From Desulfovibrio piger ATCC 29098 (GTDB lineage Bacteria > Desulfobacterota > Desulfovibrionia > Desulfovibrionales > Desulfovibrionaceae), in NCBI RefSeq assembly GCF_000156375.1, contig NZ_DS996359.1:488867-552866 (forward strand): a stretch of 64,000 bases of DNA, written 5' to 3'. Positions 34,481 to 43,301 of this stretch are shown here, in pieces. The notes under the pieces were generated by a model. That model was not told the origin of the DNA. It saw nothing but the letters and a program-made list of their open reading frames with translations, and did not search any database. Both the position numbers and the translations under genes were made by a program. Position 1 is the first letter of the stretch. Each line of letters starts with the position of its first letter.

Positions 34481-36106
34481 TTATTCCTCCTCGGCCTCGG
34501 CGGTCACATTGGGCAGGTCTTCCTGGCGCAGGTCCATGGTGCGCTTGCACTCGCCCTTCATGACCAGGGCATTGGCCACCAGTTCGTGCACGCCGCTCAC
34601 GGTCACGCCGGGGGCCCAGTAGTCGGCCAGGGGCGGCAGGGTGGCGCGGTCGATGGCGCAGACGCAGGCCATGTGGTTGACGCCGTACTTTTCCTGCACA
34701 TAGCGCAGGGCGTTGCCGCGAGGCATACCGGAGCGCATGCGCAGTTCCATGATTTCTTCGGTGTTCAGACCGGAACCGGCGCCGCAGCAGAAGGTCTGCT
34801 CACGGATGGTGTTCTCGGGCATTTCCACGAAGTTGTTGCACACGGCCTTGAGCACGTAACGGGGTTCTTCCAGCAGACCCATACCGCGGGCGGGGTTACA
34901 GGAGTCGTGGAAGGTGGTGATGATATGGTCGTTACGGCTGGGATCCAGGTTCAGCTTGTTGTGCTTGATCAGGTCGGCCGTGAACTCGGTGATGTGCACC
35001 ATCTTGGTGGCAGCCGCGTTGGTGAACTTGGTGCCGGTGATGGGGGAGGTGGGCACATCCATCATGCAGGACGGGGCCGGGCCGTTGTAGGTGGCCATGT
35101 ACTGGTTGATGACGCGCCACATGTGGCCGCATTCGCCACCCAGGATCCACTTGGCGCCCAGACGTTCGGCTTCGGCGTACATCTTGGCGTTGAGCTTCTT
35201 GGCCATGTTGAAGGTGGTGAAGGAACCGAAGTTACCGCCTTCAGAGGCATAGGTGGAGAAGGTGTAGTCCAGATCCAGTTCGTGGAACAGCATCAGGTAG
35301 CCCATGAAGGTGTAGATGCCGGGGTCCGCGAACACGTCGCCGGAAGGCGTGATGAACAGGATCTCGTGGCCCTTTTCGTTGAAGGGGGTCTTGGGACGGA
35401 TGCCGGTGATGGTTTCGCAGTCATCGGCCAGCATTTCCACGATTTCCACGAAGGAGTGGGGCTGGATGCCCAGGTGGTTGCCCGTGAAGGAGCAGTTTTT
35501 CACCGGGTCCATGATCCAGTGGATGCCCAGGCCCACTTCGTGCAGCAGTTCACGCACGATGGCCGTGATCTCGGCGGTGTCGATGCCGTAGGGGCAGAAC
35601 AGGGAGCAGCGGCGGCATTCGGTGCACTGGTAGGCGTAGTAGAAGAGTTCCTTCACCACTTCCTTGTCCCAGCTGCGGGCGCCGGCGCGCTTGCCGAGGA
35701 TCTTGCCCAGCTTGGTGTAGTCGCGGCGGTACAGGGAGCGCAGCAGCTCGGCACGCAGCACGGGCATGTTCTTGGGGTCGTTGGTGCCCAGGAAGAAGTG
35801 GCACTTGTCGGCGCAGGCGCCGCAGCGCACACAGATGTCCATGAACAGCTTGAGGGAGCGGTGCTTCTGCAGGCGTTCCTCGAAGGCGTCACAGAGGATC
35901 TGTTCCCAGTTCTCGGGCAGGTTCCAGTCTTCGGCCGCCGGATCCCAATCGTGGGGATTGGGCATGTGCAGCAGCTCCATGGTTTCCTTCTTGGCCGGAT
36001 AGCAGTAGCTGCCCGGCGCAAACTTGGGCTTGATGTCCAGCCAGGGTTCCGAGGGAAACTCGGGACGGCTGGCGATGAGTTCTTGTGGCGTAGGTAATTT
36101 AGCCAT
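34481..36106 (-). CDS. dsrK: DsrK, HdrD-like catalytic iron-sulfur subunit of DsrMKJOP
   Basis: 541-residue cytoplasmic protein. Two ferredoxin-type clusters (CVRCGACADKCHFF and CTECRRCSLFCPYG) are followed by CCG-type cysteine-rich segments (CNPARG, CCGAGSG) that bind the special 4Fe-4S centre of heterodisulfide-reductase-like enzymes. It is thought to reduce the DsrC trisulfide made by DsrAB. It sits 12 nt after dsrM and 4 nt before dsrJ. Confidence 0.95.
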   Translation of the reverse strand: MAKLPTPQELIASRPEFPSEPWLDIKPKFAPGSYCYPAKKETMELLHMPNPHDWDPAAEDWNLPENWEQILCDAFEERLQKHRSLKLFMDICVRCGACADKCHFFLGTNDPKNMPVLRAELLRSLYRRDYTKLGKILGKRAGARSWDKEVVKELFYYAYQCTECRRCSLFCPYGIDTAEITAIVRELLHEVGLGIHWIMDPVKNCSFTGNHLGIQPHSFVEIVEMLADDCETITGIRPKTPFNEKGHEILFITPSGDVFADPGIYTFMGYLMLFHELDLDYTFSTYASEGGNFGSFTTFNMAKKLNAKMYAEAERLGAKWILGGECGHMWRVINQYMATYNGPAPSCMMDVPTSPITGTKFTNAAATKMVHITEFTADLIKHNKLNLDPSRNDHIITTFHDSCNPARGMGLLEEPRYVLKAVCNNFVEMPENTIREQTFCCGAGSGLNTEEIMELRMRSGMPRGNALRYVQEKYGVNHMACVCAIDRATLPPLADYWAPGVTVSGVHELVANALVMKGECKRTMDLRQEDLPNVTAEAEEE

Positions 36107-36118
36107 GATGTCAGCTCC

Positions 36119-37141
36119 TTACTCGGCGGCCTTGGAAGAGGGCTGCTTTTCCAGCGGCAGGCCGGCTTCGGCCATGGCATCGCGGTAAACGTCCTCATAT
36201 TCGGCATAGGTGAAGTACTGCTTGGGCGGGTTCCAGGGGTTCACGTGGCGCACTTCGCGGGTGTTGGTGGGAAGGTTGCGCGTGGGGCTGAAGAACACGC
36301 CAGGCATGTGCATGAGCTTGGAGAAGGGGAAGTACAGCAGCAGCACGCTGACAAAGGCCAGATGCATGAAGAAGAGCGGGCTGATGCCGTCGGGGGCCAC
36401 GGGCGAGAAGTGCACCAGACCCATGATGAAGACCTTGACCTGGGCGATGTCGGTCTTATCGAAGTAGCGCATGCAGATACCGCTCAGAACGACGCCCAGG
36501 ATCAGGAACAGGGGGAAGTAGTCGTTCATCAGGGAGATGTAACGCAGGCGCTGGTTGAACAGACGACGAGCCAGCAGGAAGAGCACGGCCACCAGCAGCA
36601 GGCCGCCGGTCCAGAAGAAACGGGGGGCGCCGATCTGCATGATGCCGTCGATGCTTTCCATGAAGGTCAGCCAGCCGGGCACCGGATCCATGAAGAAACG
36701 GAAGTGGCGGATGAAGACCAGCAGGAAGCAGTAATGGAACAGAAGGGCGAAGAACCACAACCACTTGGAAGAGTAGTAGATGGTGCGGGGGCCCTTGGTC
36801 ACAGGGTCGAATTCACGCACGTCGGCCGCGGTGTTGCGGAACAGCGAACGGAAGAAGCAGACTTCCAGGAACATGCGGACCACCACACCGAACTTGGTGT
36901 TGGGGCAGTCCCACTTTTCATGTTTGATGAAGTCCAGCGACTTTTCCTGCCCCCCGGTCGTGGGGATGCTGAAAGGCACGGGCGATTTGGCCCAGTAAAC
37001 CATGCGCCAGATGACGCCCAGGAAGAAGGTGACTACCGCCACATAGGGCAAAACCACGCCGAACAGGTACGCCAGACCCATGGCAGAACCTGCCCAGGCA
37101 ATGGCCCCGATGAGCGCCACCACCAGCAATGATGCGAACAT
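36119..37141 (-). CDS. dsrM: DsrM, NarI-like dihaem cytochrome b subunit of DsrMKJOP
   Basis: 340 residues with five to six membrane helices and histidines for two haems b (LLFHYCFLLVFIRHFRFF, MGLVHFSP, FFMHLAFVSV). It ends in a cytoplasmic tail with the HVNPWNPPK segment common in Desulfovibrio DsrM. It oxidises or reduces menaquinol and passes electrons to DsrK. It begins 23 nt after an RsbRD-domain gene and shares its promoter. Confidence 0.94.
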   Translation of the reverse strand: MFASLLVVALIGAIAWAGSAMGLAYLFGVVLPYVAVVTFFLGVIWRMVYWAKSPVPFSIPTTGGQEKSLDFIKHEKWDCPNTKFGVVVRMFLEVCFFRSLFRNTAADVREFDPVTKGPRTIYYSSKWLWFFALLFHYCFLLVFIRHFRFFMDPVPGWLTFMESIDGIMQIGAPRFFWTGGLLLVAVLFLLARRLFNQRLRYISLMNDYFPLFLILGVVLSGICMRYFDKTDIAQVKVFIMGLVHFSPVAPDGISPLFFMHLAFVSVLLLYFPFSKLMHMPGVFFSPTRNLPTNTREVRHVNPWNPPKQYFTYAEYEDVYRDAMAEAGLPLEKQPSSKAAE

Positions 37142-37164
37142 TCCCTACCTCGCTTCGAAGAGTG

Positions 37165-37692
37165 TTAGCTTTTGCCCGAAACCGGGCTGCCATCCACCGA
37201 TTGCGCCCAGCGCACCAGCTGGGCATGCTGATTGCGTATTTCGGCGATGCGCGTTTCCGCCAGGGTCTCGCGCGCGGCCGAATACAAATCGAAGGCCAGC
37301 AGCGTGACGCTGTCCAGCCGAGATTCCGCGTCCAGATACTCCGCCAGATCTTCCTTCTCCTGGCACAGGGGAAGGATGTGTTCGCGCAGCAGGGGCTTCA
37401 TGAGGAAGAAGACCCCCAGGCCCTGGCTGGGCGTGTACTGCTGCACGGCACGCAGGCGCACGAAGCGGTCCAGGGCGTGCTTGATCTTTTGCGGTGTCAC
37501 ATGTTCGCCGGCGATCACGTCATAGATGAGGCCGGCGGCTTCCTTGGTCATATCCCCCACCGGATTGGTGAAAGGATCGTTCTTGGTGCGCAAAAAGCCA
37601 GTCGTTTGGAGGGGATAGGTCGCGTAGACCGCATTGATCCACCCCTCGACGATGACAGCGCGCTGCTCACGGAAAATTTTTTGTACGTTCAT
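37165..37692 (-). CDS. RsbRD N-terminal-domain protein preceding dsrM
   Basis: 175-residue soluble, mostly helical protein (MNVQKIFREQRAVIVEGWIN...). The pattern of an N-terminal W-containing helix, then DPFTNPVGDMTKEAAG and repeated helices, matches the RsbT co-antagonist RsbRD_N domain (globin-like sensor fold). It is the first gene of the dsrMKJOP transcript, which suggests a regulatory or assembly role. No STAS domain is attached. The function is not established by the sequence. Confidence 0.72.
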   Translation of the reverse strand: MNVQKIFREQRAVIVEGWINAVYATYPLQTTGFLRTKNDPFTNPVGDMTKEAAGLIYDVIAGEHVTPQKIKHALDRFVRLRAVQQYTPSQGLGVFFLMKPLLREHILPLCQEKEDLAEYLDAESRLDSVTLLAFDLYSAARETLAETRIAEIRNQHAQLVRWAQSVDGSPVSGKS

Positions 37693-37725
37693 GGCAGTAC
37701 TTTGGCAAAAGGGTAAACGGGCATT

Positions 37726-37754
37726 CCTATAAAGTGCCCGGCTTTTCTCGTCAA
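37726..37754 (-). promoter_or_regulatory. Promoter of the rsbRD-like/dsrMKJOP operon
   Basis: Minus strand: TTGACG (plus-strand 37749-37754), 17 bp, TATAGG (37726-37731), about 34 nt before ATG 37692. A GGGCA/TGCCC inverted repeat (37720-37740) surrounds the -10 and could be an operator. Confidence 0.65.
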
Positions 37755-37778
37755 GTTTTTCATCGACCGGCAACGGGG

Positions 37779-38756
37779 CTACGGGCAGGGCGCCGGGCCG
37801 CCGCACTGTCCCGCCACCTGGGGTTCCAGAGGCAGGGTGGCGTCCGGGAACGTCTGGCCGCCGGCCGGTGAAAATTCGATGACCGGTTCCTGTACGCGGG
37901 CAGGAGCCGGGGGCTGGGCCTGCTTTTTGAGCATGGCCGGCAGACCGTGATACTCGAAAAACGGTACCGTACGGGAACCGGCATTGAAAATATGGGCCCG
38001 GTTGCGTTGCAGGCGCAGGCGCAGGCCCCACTGCCCCGGATGCAGGAAGGCCCAGGGGCCCGGCTCATCCACGTTCTGGCAGGCAGCCACGGCTTCCTTG
38101 AGTGTCCTGCCTTCTTCCAGCAGGAGCAGCATGCGCTCCACGAGGGCCACGTCGGCATCGTTCTCCGCCACCGGGCAGAAGGCCACGTCCACGCTGCCCG
38201 ACAGGATGTCGATGCCTTCGCGGCAGGCCGAGCAGGACGGCGAGAAGAACATGCGGACCGTGGCCTGGTCGGGGTCCTCGCTGATGCTCCAGACTTCGCC
38301 CTGCGAACGCACCACCTGGCCGGCATTGACCACGAACAGCACCAGCCAGACACCAAGCAGGAGCGAACGTCCCTGGGGACGCCTGTCGTCCCGGTGCAGC
38401 GCACGACCGAAGAGCCAGTAGGTCAGGGCAAAAAAACAGGCCACTACCAGACAGCTGACGCAGGGAGAGGTCAGCGCCATGAGCAGCAGCAGAAAAATAT
38501 CGCCCAGCAGGGTCAGCCCCGCCAGGAAGTGCCCCGCCGGGACAGCCCCCAGCAGCGCGAGGCAGGCCAGCACACCAAAGGCGGCCGTGCCGATCCACCA
38601 CATGGAGAGGCCGCCGATGACAAGGTCCTGGTACAGGGAACAGCCGGCGGTGACGCAAAAGGCCACCTCGTTGCCCAATGCCGTCCAGATGCAGAAGAGC
38701 ATACCCAGAAGGGCGGCCGCCAGTGCGCCGCCGGAGATGCCGTAGGCCTGTTTCAT
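37779..38756 (-). CDS. VKOR-family membrane protein with C-terminal thioredoxin-like domain
   Basis: 325 residues from ATG 38756. Four to five membrane helices carry the VKOR cysteines: Cys34/Cys39 (CVTAGCSLYQD) and the CVSC pair Cys99/Cys102. After a fifth helix a soluble domain begins with FFSPSCSACREG (Cys175/Cys178), a thioredoxin-type CXXC. VKOR homologues oxidise a DsbA-like partner and pass electrons to quinone; here the partner appears fused. Both sat and dsr, its neighbours, are sulfur-metabolism genes. Many periplasmic multihaem cytochromes of this organism would need disulfide and thiol control. Confidence 0.72.
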   Translation of the reverse strand: MKQAYGISGGALAAALLGMLFCIWTALGNEVAFCVTAGCSLYQDLVIGGLSMWWIGTAAFGVLACLALLGAVPAGHFLAGLTLLGDIFLLLLMALTSPCVSCLVVACFFALTYWLFGRALHRDDRRPQGRSLLLGVWLVLFVVNAGQVVRSQGEVWSISEDPDQATVRMFFSPSCSACREGIDILSGSVDVAFCPVAENDADVALVERMLLLLEEGRTLKEAVAACQNVDEPGPWAFLHPGQWGLRLRLQRNRAHIFNAGSRTVPFFEYHGLPAMLKKQAQPPAPARVQEPVIEFSPAGGQTFPDATLPLEPQVAGQCGGPAPCP

Positions 38757-39225
38757 GGCTCTCCTTGGTAAAGGAACTACGCCCGGCAGATGCAGACGCA
38801 CACCCTGTATACTCCATAATCCCGGACAGGTAAAGGCATCTTGTCACGCCTGCCGGGAGTTACGTTGTGTAATATGACAAAGAAGAGGATGAGGAAAAGA
38901 AAAGCCTGTCTTGTTTTGGAAACAAACAGAGTCAAAAAGGATGTTCTTCTGCAAGGAAAAGAGGGAAAAAGAAAAAAATTTTTTCCATTGCTGAGTCAGG
39001 ATGGCCTGTTGCAGTCATAACGCGTCCCTAAAAAAAGAACTGCATCATGGTGCGGGCAGCTTTCCTCACAGGTCTTGCCTGATAAAGAACGGCCGTTGCA
39101 TGAGGGAACATTGTGATTCCGTGCACGATGGCCAAACTATGGAAACGACGACGGCAGGATAAAAAAAGGGGCGCCCCCGAAGGGGCGCCCGCTGTCAGGA
39201 TCTCGCTGGGAAACCCCGGCGATGC
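38757..39225. other. AT-richer intergenic region with sat terminator
   Basis: 469 bp with no supportable gene. The middle (about 38860-39010) is clearly AT-richer than the surroundings and has A/T tracts, including A7T6 near 38972. At 39161-39190 the minus-strand stem GGGCGCCCC-TTCG-GGGGCGCCC followed by T7 is the sat terminator. Confidence 0.75.
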
Positions 39226-40497
39226 TTACATGGTGGAACCGGAAGCAGCGCGCTGCATCTTGATTTCGACCTTTTCGGTCAGGCTGCCATAGTATTCGCG
39301 CAGGATGGCGAGCACTTCTTCGCGGCCGAAATGATCCGGCACTTCAGCGCCTTCGGACAGCATCTTACGCAGCTTGGTACCGGACAGGATGACGCGGTCT
39401 TCCTTGCTGTGGGGGCAGGTGCGCATGGAGGCCATGCCGTCGCACTTCTTGCAGTAGAAGGTCCAGTCGATGTTCAGAGGCTGGCAGAGCAGACGCTTGC
39501 CTTCTTCGGCGGGCACAGGGATCTTGCGGAAGATTTCCTGGGCTTCGAACATGCCGTAGAAGTCGCCCACACCGGCGTGGTCACGGCCGACCAGCAGGTT
39601 GTTGATGCCGTAGTTCTGACGGAAGGTGGCGTGCAGCAGGGCTTCGCGGGGACCGGCGTAACGCATGTCCAGAGGATAGCCGGCCTGGATGACGAAGTCT
39701 TTCACGAAGTACTTGTCGACCAGGGTGTCGATGCATTTCACGCGCACTTCGGCCGGGATGTCACCGGGTTTCAGGGCGCCCACCAGGGAGTGGATCACGA
39801 CGCCGTCGCACACTTCCACGCCGATCTTGGCCAGGTATTCGTGAGAGCGGTGCATGGGGTTGCGCAGCTGCAGGGCGGCAACCTTCTGCCAGCCGCGTTC
39901 GTCCATCTTTTCGCGCAGCTGGGCGGGGGTCATGTACACGCCGGGGAACTTTTCGGGGAATTCGCCCTGAGACAGGACCTTCACGGTACCGGCCAGGTTG
40001 TATTCCTTCTGGGCCAGGACCATCTTCACGCCGGGATGGTCATTGGGGGCCACTTCCCAGAACTTTTCGGAGTCGGGGCCTTCGCCCTTGAACACCAGTT
40101 CGCATTCCCACTTTTTGTCGGCTTCGGTCATTTCATAGACTTCTTCGACCTTCAGGGTGGCCATGATTTCGCCCTTGCGGACCAGGGCCACTTCGTCACC
40201 GGCGTTCAGGCCCTTGGCATCTTCAGCGGAGATGTCCAGGGTGACGGGCACGGGCCAGAAGGTACCGTCGGCCAGGGTCATCTTTTCGCAGACGCTCTTC
40301 CAGTCGGCTTTGTTCATGAAGCCGTTCAGGGGAGAGAAGCCGCCGATGCCCATCATGATCAGGTCGCCCTTGGCGCGAGAGGAGATCTCAATCTGCTTCA
40401 GGCCGGCAGCCTTTTTCTTTTCTTCTTCCAAAGCAGCGCCTTCCAGAAGACAACACACCAGGCCCTTGCCACCATGAGGGGGAACCAGTTTGGACAT
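39226..40497 (-). CDS. sat: Sulfate adenylyltransferase (ATP sulfurylase), dissimilatory
   Basis: Activates sulfate with ATP to APS, the first step of dissimilatory sulfate reduction, in the cytoplasm. 423 residues from ATG 40497 ([13 protein letters not shown]) behind GGAGGATTT. Active-site motifs [13 protein letters not shown] and [12 protein letters not shown] are intact. A CXXC-X8-C segment ([13 protein letters not shown]) fits the metal-binding site of prokaryotic Sat. Monocistronic, with its own terminator and a Rex-like operator in the promoter. Confidence 0.97.
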   Translation of the reverse strand: MSKLVPPHGGKGLVCCLLEGAALEEEKKKAAGLKQIEISSRAKGDLIMMGIGGFSPLNGFMNKADWKSVCEKMTLADGTFWPVPVTLDISAEDAKGLNAGDEVALVRKGEIMATLKVEEVYEMTEADKKWECELVFKGEGPDSEKFWEVAPNDHPGVKMVLAQKEYNLAGTVKVLSQGEFPEKFPGVYMTPAQLREKMDERGWQKVAALQLRNPMHRSHEYLAKIGVEVCDGVVIHSLVGALKPGDIPAEVRVKCIDTLVDKYFVKDFVIQAGYPLDMRYAGPREALLHATFRQNYGINNLLVGRDHAGVGDFYGMFEAQEIFRKIPVPAEEGKRLLCQPLNIDWTFYCKKCDGMASMRTCPHSKEDRVILSGTKLRKMLSEGAEVPDHFGREEVLAILREYYGSLTEKVEIKMQRAASGSTM

Positions 40498-40572
40498 TGA
40501 GAAATCCTCCATTTGATTTGTTGCTATACCGTTGCGCAAATGGCGCATCCGTTACGTCTCTTTGTGAGTTGC

Positions 40573-40601
40573 ATCTTGTGAATAATCTAACAAAAAGTCA
40601 A
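40573..40601 (-). promoter_or_regulatory. sat promoter with a Rex-like operator
   Basis: Minus strand TTGACT (plus-strand 40596-40601), 17 bp, CAAGAT (40573-40578). The spacer holds TTGTGAATAATCTAACAA (40576-40593), which matches the Rex palindrome TTGTGAA-N4-TTCACAA except at two positions. Rex is an NADH-sensing repressor, and sat is a known Rex target in Desulfovibrio vulgaris. The remaining sequence to 40939 shows no gene. Confidence 0.6.
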
Positions 40602-40939
40602 CCACCTTTCCGGGTTTTTCACGGAAACAACACGCGAAAGATGCCCCATGAAACGGCTATCCAATTGATTTGCCATACAAAGAGTGCTGAAAATTTTTTA
40701 TTGTGAAAATTGACGCGCACTCGTGCCCCTAGCCGCCCGGCCGGGAAAGCCCGTCACGATCCTTGCCCGAGCCCCCTGCCGGAGTTTGGGTGGAACATAG
40801 CACGGCCGCCGGAGCATGAAAAGGGGGCCTGCGGGCCTGCTGCTGTATCCTTCTTCCAGCCGTGCGGAAAACAAGGACAATTTCTTCGCGTTTCCGTCGG
40901 GCGCACAGAGGGCGGGGCCCGGCCCTGTCCGCCGGACGC

Positions 40940-40970
40940 AAAAAGGCCCGGCACCACAAGGTGCCGGGCC
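40940..40970 (-). terminator. Rho-independent terminator of the cytochrome c peroxidase gene
   Basis: Perfect 11-bp stem GGCCCGGCACC / GGTGCCGGGCC (40945-40955 with 40960-40970), with a T5 run in the minus-strand transcript (plus-strand A-run 40940-40944). Confidence 0.9.
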
Positions 40971-40994
40971 GGGGATGACGCGGATCAGGTCAGG

Positions 40995-42356
40995 CTAGCG
41001 GGCCACGGGGGTGCCCTGCACGGGACGGCCTTCATGCTGGCCGGTCAGGGTGCGCAGGAAGCCCACGATGAGGTTGCGGTCCTTCTGGGGCACTTCCAGG
41101 CCGGAGCAGTAGATGCCCATGATGCGCACGGCTTCGTCCAGGGTGGTCACAGTGCCGTCGTGCAGATAGGGATGGGTCAGCTCCACGTTGCGCAGGTTGG
41201 GCACCTTGAAGCGGTGCATGTCCTCTTCCTTGCCGCTGGCATTGAAACGGCCCTTGTCGGAACCCAGGGGCTTGCCGCCGCGGTCGGCGAAGTAGTCCTT
41301 CTTGAGATCCAGATATTCATAAGACTGGCCGCCCATGCCCTTGCCCACGTGGCAGGAGGCGCAGCGATAGGCCTTGAAGCGCTCGTAGCCTTCCACTTCG
41401 GCAGCGGTCAGGGCGCTCTTGTCGCCGCGCAGCCAGCGGTCGAAGCGGCTGTCGGGCGAGATGAGGGTCTTTTCGTATTCGGCGATGGCGTTCGTGATGT
41501 TCTTGCCGGACCAGCCGTCAGGATAGACGGCGCGGAACTTCTCGGTCAGCTCGGCATCGGCGGCCAGACGGGCCACGATCTCGTCCCAGTCCTTGCTGCC
41601 CATCTCGATGGGGTTCAGCGGCGGACCACCGGCCTGTTCCTGCAGATCGGCCGCACGGCCGTCCCAGAACTGCACGAAGTTGAACACGGCATTGAAGGTG
41701 GTGGGAGCGTTCACATCGCCCAGCTGCTTGCGGATGCCTTCGGAGAAGCGGGCGTTGTCCGTGCCGGCCTTGTCCATGGCATGACAGGTGGCGCAGGCCA
41801 CGGTGCTGTCGGCGGACAGGCGGGCATCGTTGAACAGGGTCTTGCCCAGGGCCACCTTGGCCTCGTCCACGGGCAGACGGTGGGGGATGGGCTGGATGGG
41901 CTCGTTGGCGTGCTCGGGAGCGGCATCCGTGGCGTAGTGAGCTTTGCGGGTCTGGGCCACCCAGGTCAGGATGTCCTTCTTGTCCTGGTCGGAAAGGCGG
42001 CTGCCCCAGTGGACCACGGCGAACTTGGCGGGCGGCATGGTGTCATTGAGGATGACCCATTCCATCTTGGCCAGCACGGTCTCGCCCACGGGGCGATCCT
42101 TGCGCTGCACCAGCTCCTGGTTGAGATCCATGGCACGGATGCCGTCCCTGTAATCTTTTTCGATGATGGCGCTGATGCCGGGGACCTTGGCATAGAACGG
42201 CAGATCATAGCCGCGGGAGTGACAGGCCATGCACTTGTCCTGCACGATGCCAGAGACACTGGCGAACTTGTGCTTCACCTCGTCCAGCCCCTGCGCCATG
42301 GCAGGGGTGCAGGCCAGCAGCACGAGGGCCGCGGAAGCCAGCAGTTTTTCCTTCAT
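40995..42356 (-). CDS. Three-haem cytochrome c peroxidase (MauG/CcpA family with extra N-terminal haem domain)
   Basis: 453 residues from ATG 42356 behind AAGGAGG. A Sec signal (LLASAALVLLACTPAMA) sends it to the periplasm. The N-terminal ~130 residues form a haem-binding domain with CMACH. The C-terminal part is the dihaem peroxidase core with CATCH and CASCH, plus the VPNLRNVELTHPYLHDG segment. It reduces H2O2 using electrons from small cytochromes; the third haem probably receives them, possibly from quinol. Three-haem CCPs are a less common variant. Monocistronic. Confidence 0.88.
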   Translation of the reverse strand: MKEKLLASAALVLLACTPAMAQGLDEVKHKFASVSGIVQDKCMACHSRGYDLPFYAKVPGISAIIEKDYRDGIRAMDLNQELVQRKDRPVGETVLAKMEWVILNDTMPPAKFAVVHWGSRLSDQDKKDILTWVAQTRKAHYATDAAPEHANEPIQPIPHRLPVDEAKVALGKTLFNDARLSADSTVACATCHAMDKAGTDNARFSEGIRKQLGDVNAPTTFNAVFNFVQFWDGRAADLQEQAGGPPLNPIEMGSKDWDEIVARLAADAELTEKFRAVYPDGWSGKNITNAIAEYEKTLISPDSRFDRWLRGDKSALTAAEVEGYERFKAYRCASCHVGKGMGGQSYEYLDLKKDYFADRGGKPLGSDKGRFNASGKEEDMHRFKVPNLRNVELTHPYLHDGTVTTLDEAVRIMGIYCSGLEVPQKDRNLIVGFLRTLTGQHEGRPVQGTPVAR

Positions 42357-42739
42357 ATCGTCCTCCTTAGGGGGCGATGCCGGGTCGGCATCACGGGTTT
42401 TGCCGGGGGGGCAGCAGGAGCTTTTTTTCACAAGTGTTGTCAAAAGTCAACAGGAATTTTTACTATTAGTAAGATAACAGGTTATTTTTTGTATATTTTT
42501 TATGAAACATTTTTGGTCATTCCTGCTGATATGCAATTATTCCAATCAAATAACTCCTATTTGTGGCCTGGAGATTTCGCAGCCTGCGCTATCCCCGCCG
42601 GGCAGAGCGGAGCGGGCGGAAGACATCGGATCGGGATCCCGGAGAGGGGCATCGTCAGGGCCTGACGCCGTCGGGCACAAAAAAAGCAGGGCGCTCCGTG
42701 AGGAACGCCCTGCCATGTCTTCAGGAGCGGCATCCGTGC
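42357..42739. other. Intergenic region with ssb terminator
   Basis: 383 bp. The segment 42420-42560 is AT-rich and probably holds the peroxidase promoter (minus strand). At 42678-42713 the stem GCAGGGCG.../...CGCCCTGC with a T-run in the minus transcript terminates the ssb/acc transcript. No gene seen. Confidence 0.7.
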
Positions 42740-43264
42740 CTAGAAGGGCACTTCGTCCATGTTGGAAGCTTCGGAGGGGAAGGCGGGACCCAGGTCATCG
42801 TCGCGCTGCTGGGGCGCGGGACGGCGCGGGGCCTGGCGCTGGCCGCCGCCCATGTTGCCGCCGCGGGGAGCGCGGGGAGCGGGCGCAGGCGCACCGTAAT
42901 CGTCTTCATAGCCGCCCATGTCGGCACGGGGGCCGTCGCTGCGACGATCCAGGAACTGGACGCGCTGGGCCTTGATCTCGGTGGTGTAGCGGTCCTGGCC
43001 GTTCTGGTCCTGCCACTTGCGGGTCTGCAGGCTGCCTTCCACATAGACGAGGCTGCCCTTGGTCAGGAAGTTGGCGCAGTTCTCGGCCTGGCGCTGGAAC
43101 ACGGACACTCGGTGCCATTCGGTGCGTTCCACCTTGTTGCCGTCGCGGTCCATGTAGGATTCGTCGGTGGCCACGTTGAGGGTGGCCACAGGGGAACCGC
43201 TCTGGGTATAGCGCAGTTCGGGGTCGCGGCCAAGGCGACCGATGATCATGACTTTGTTCAGCAT
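42740..43264 (-). CDS. ssb: Single-stranded DNA-binding protein
   Basis: 174 residues from ATG 43264. An OB-fold domain (MLNKVMIIGRLGRDPELRYT ... KGSLVYVEGSLQTRKW) is followed by a Gly/Pro/Arg-rich linker and the acidic tail MDEVPF that recruits replication and repair partners. It is the last gene of the acetyl-CoA carboxylase locus on the minus strand and is followed by a terminator. Confidence 0.95.
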   Translation of the reverse strand: MLNKVMIIGRLGRDPELRYTQSGSPVATLNVATDESYMDRDGNKVERTEWHRVSVFQRQAENCANFLTKGSLVYVEGSLQTRKWQDQNGQDRYTTEIKAQRVQFLDRRSDGPRADMGGYEDDYGAPAPAPRAPRGGNMGGGQRQAPRRPAPQQRDDDLGPAFPSEASNMDEVPF

Positions 43265-43301
43265 AGATTCTGTTCCTCGAACGGTTGTTCGTTGTACCGT
43301 C

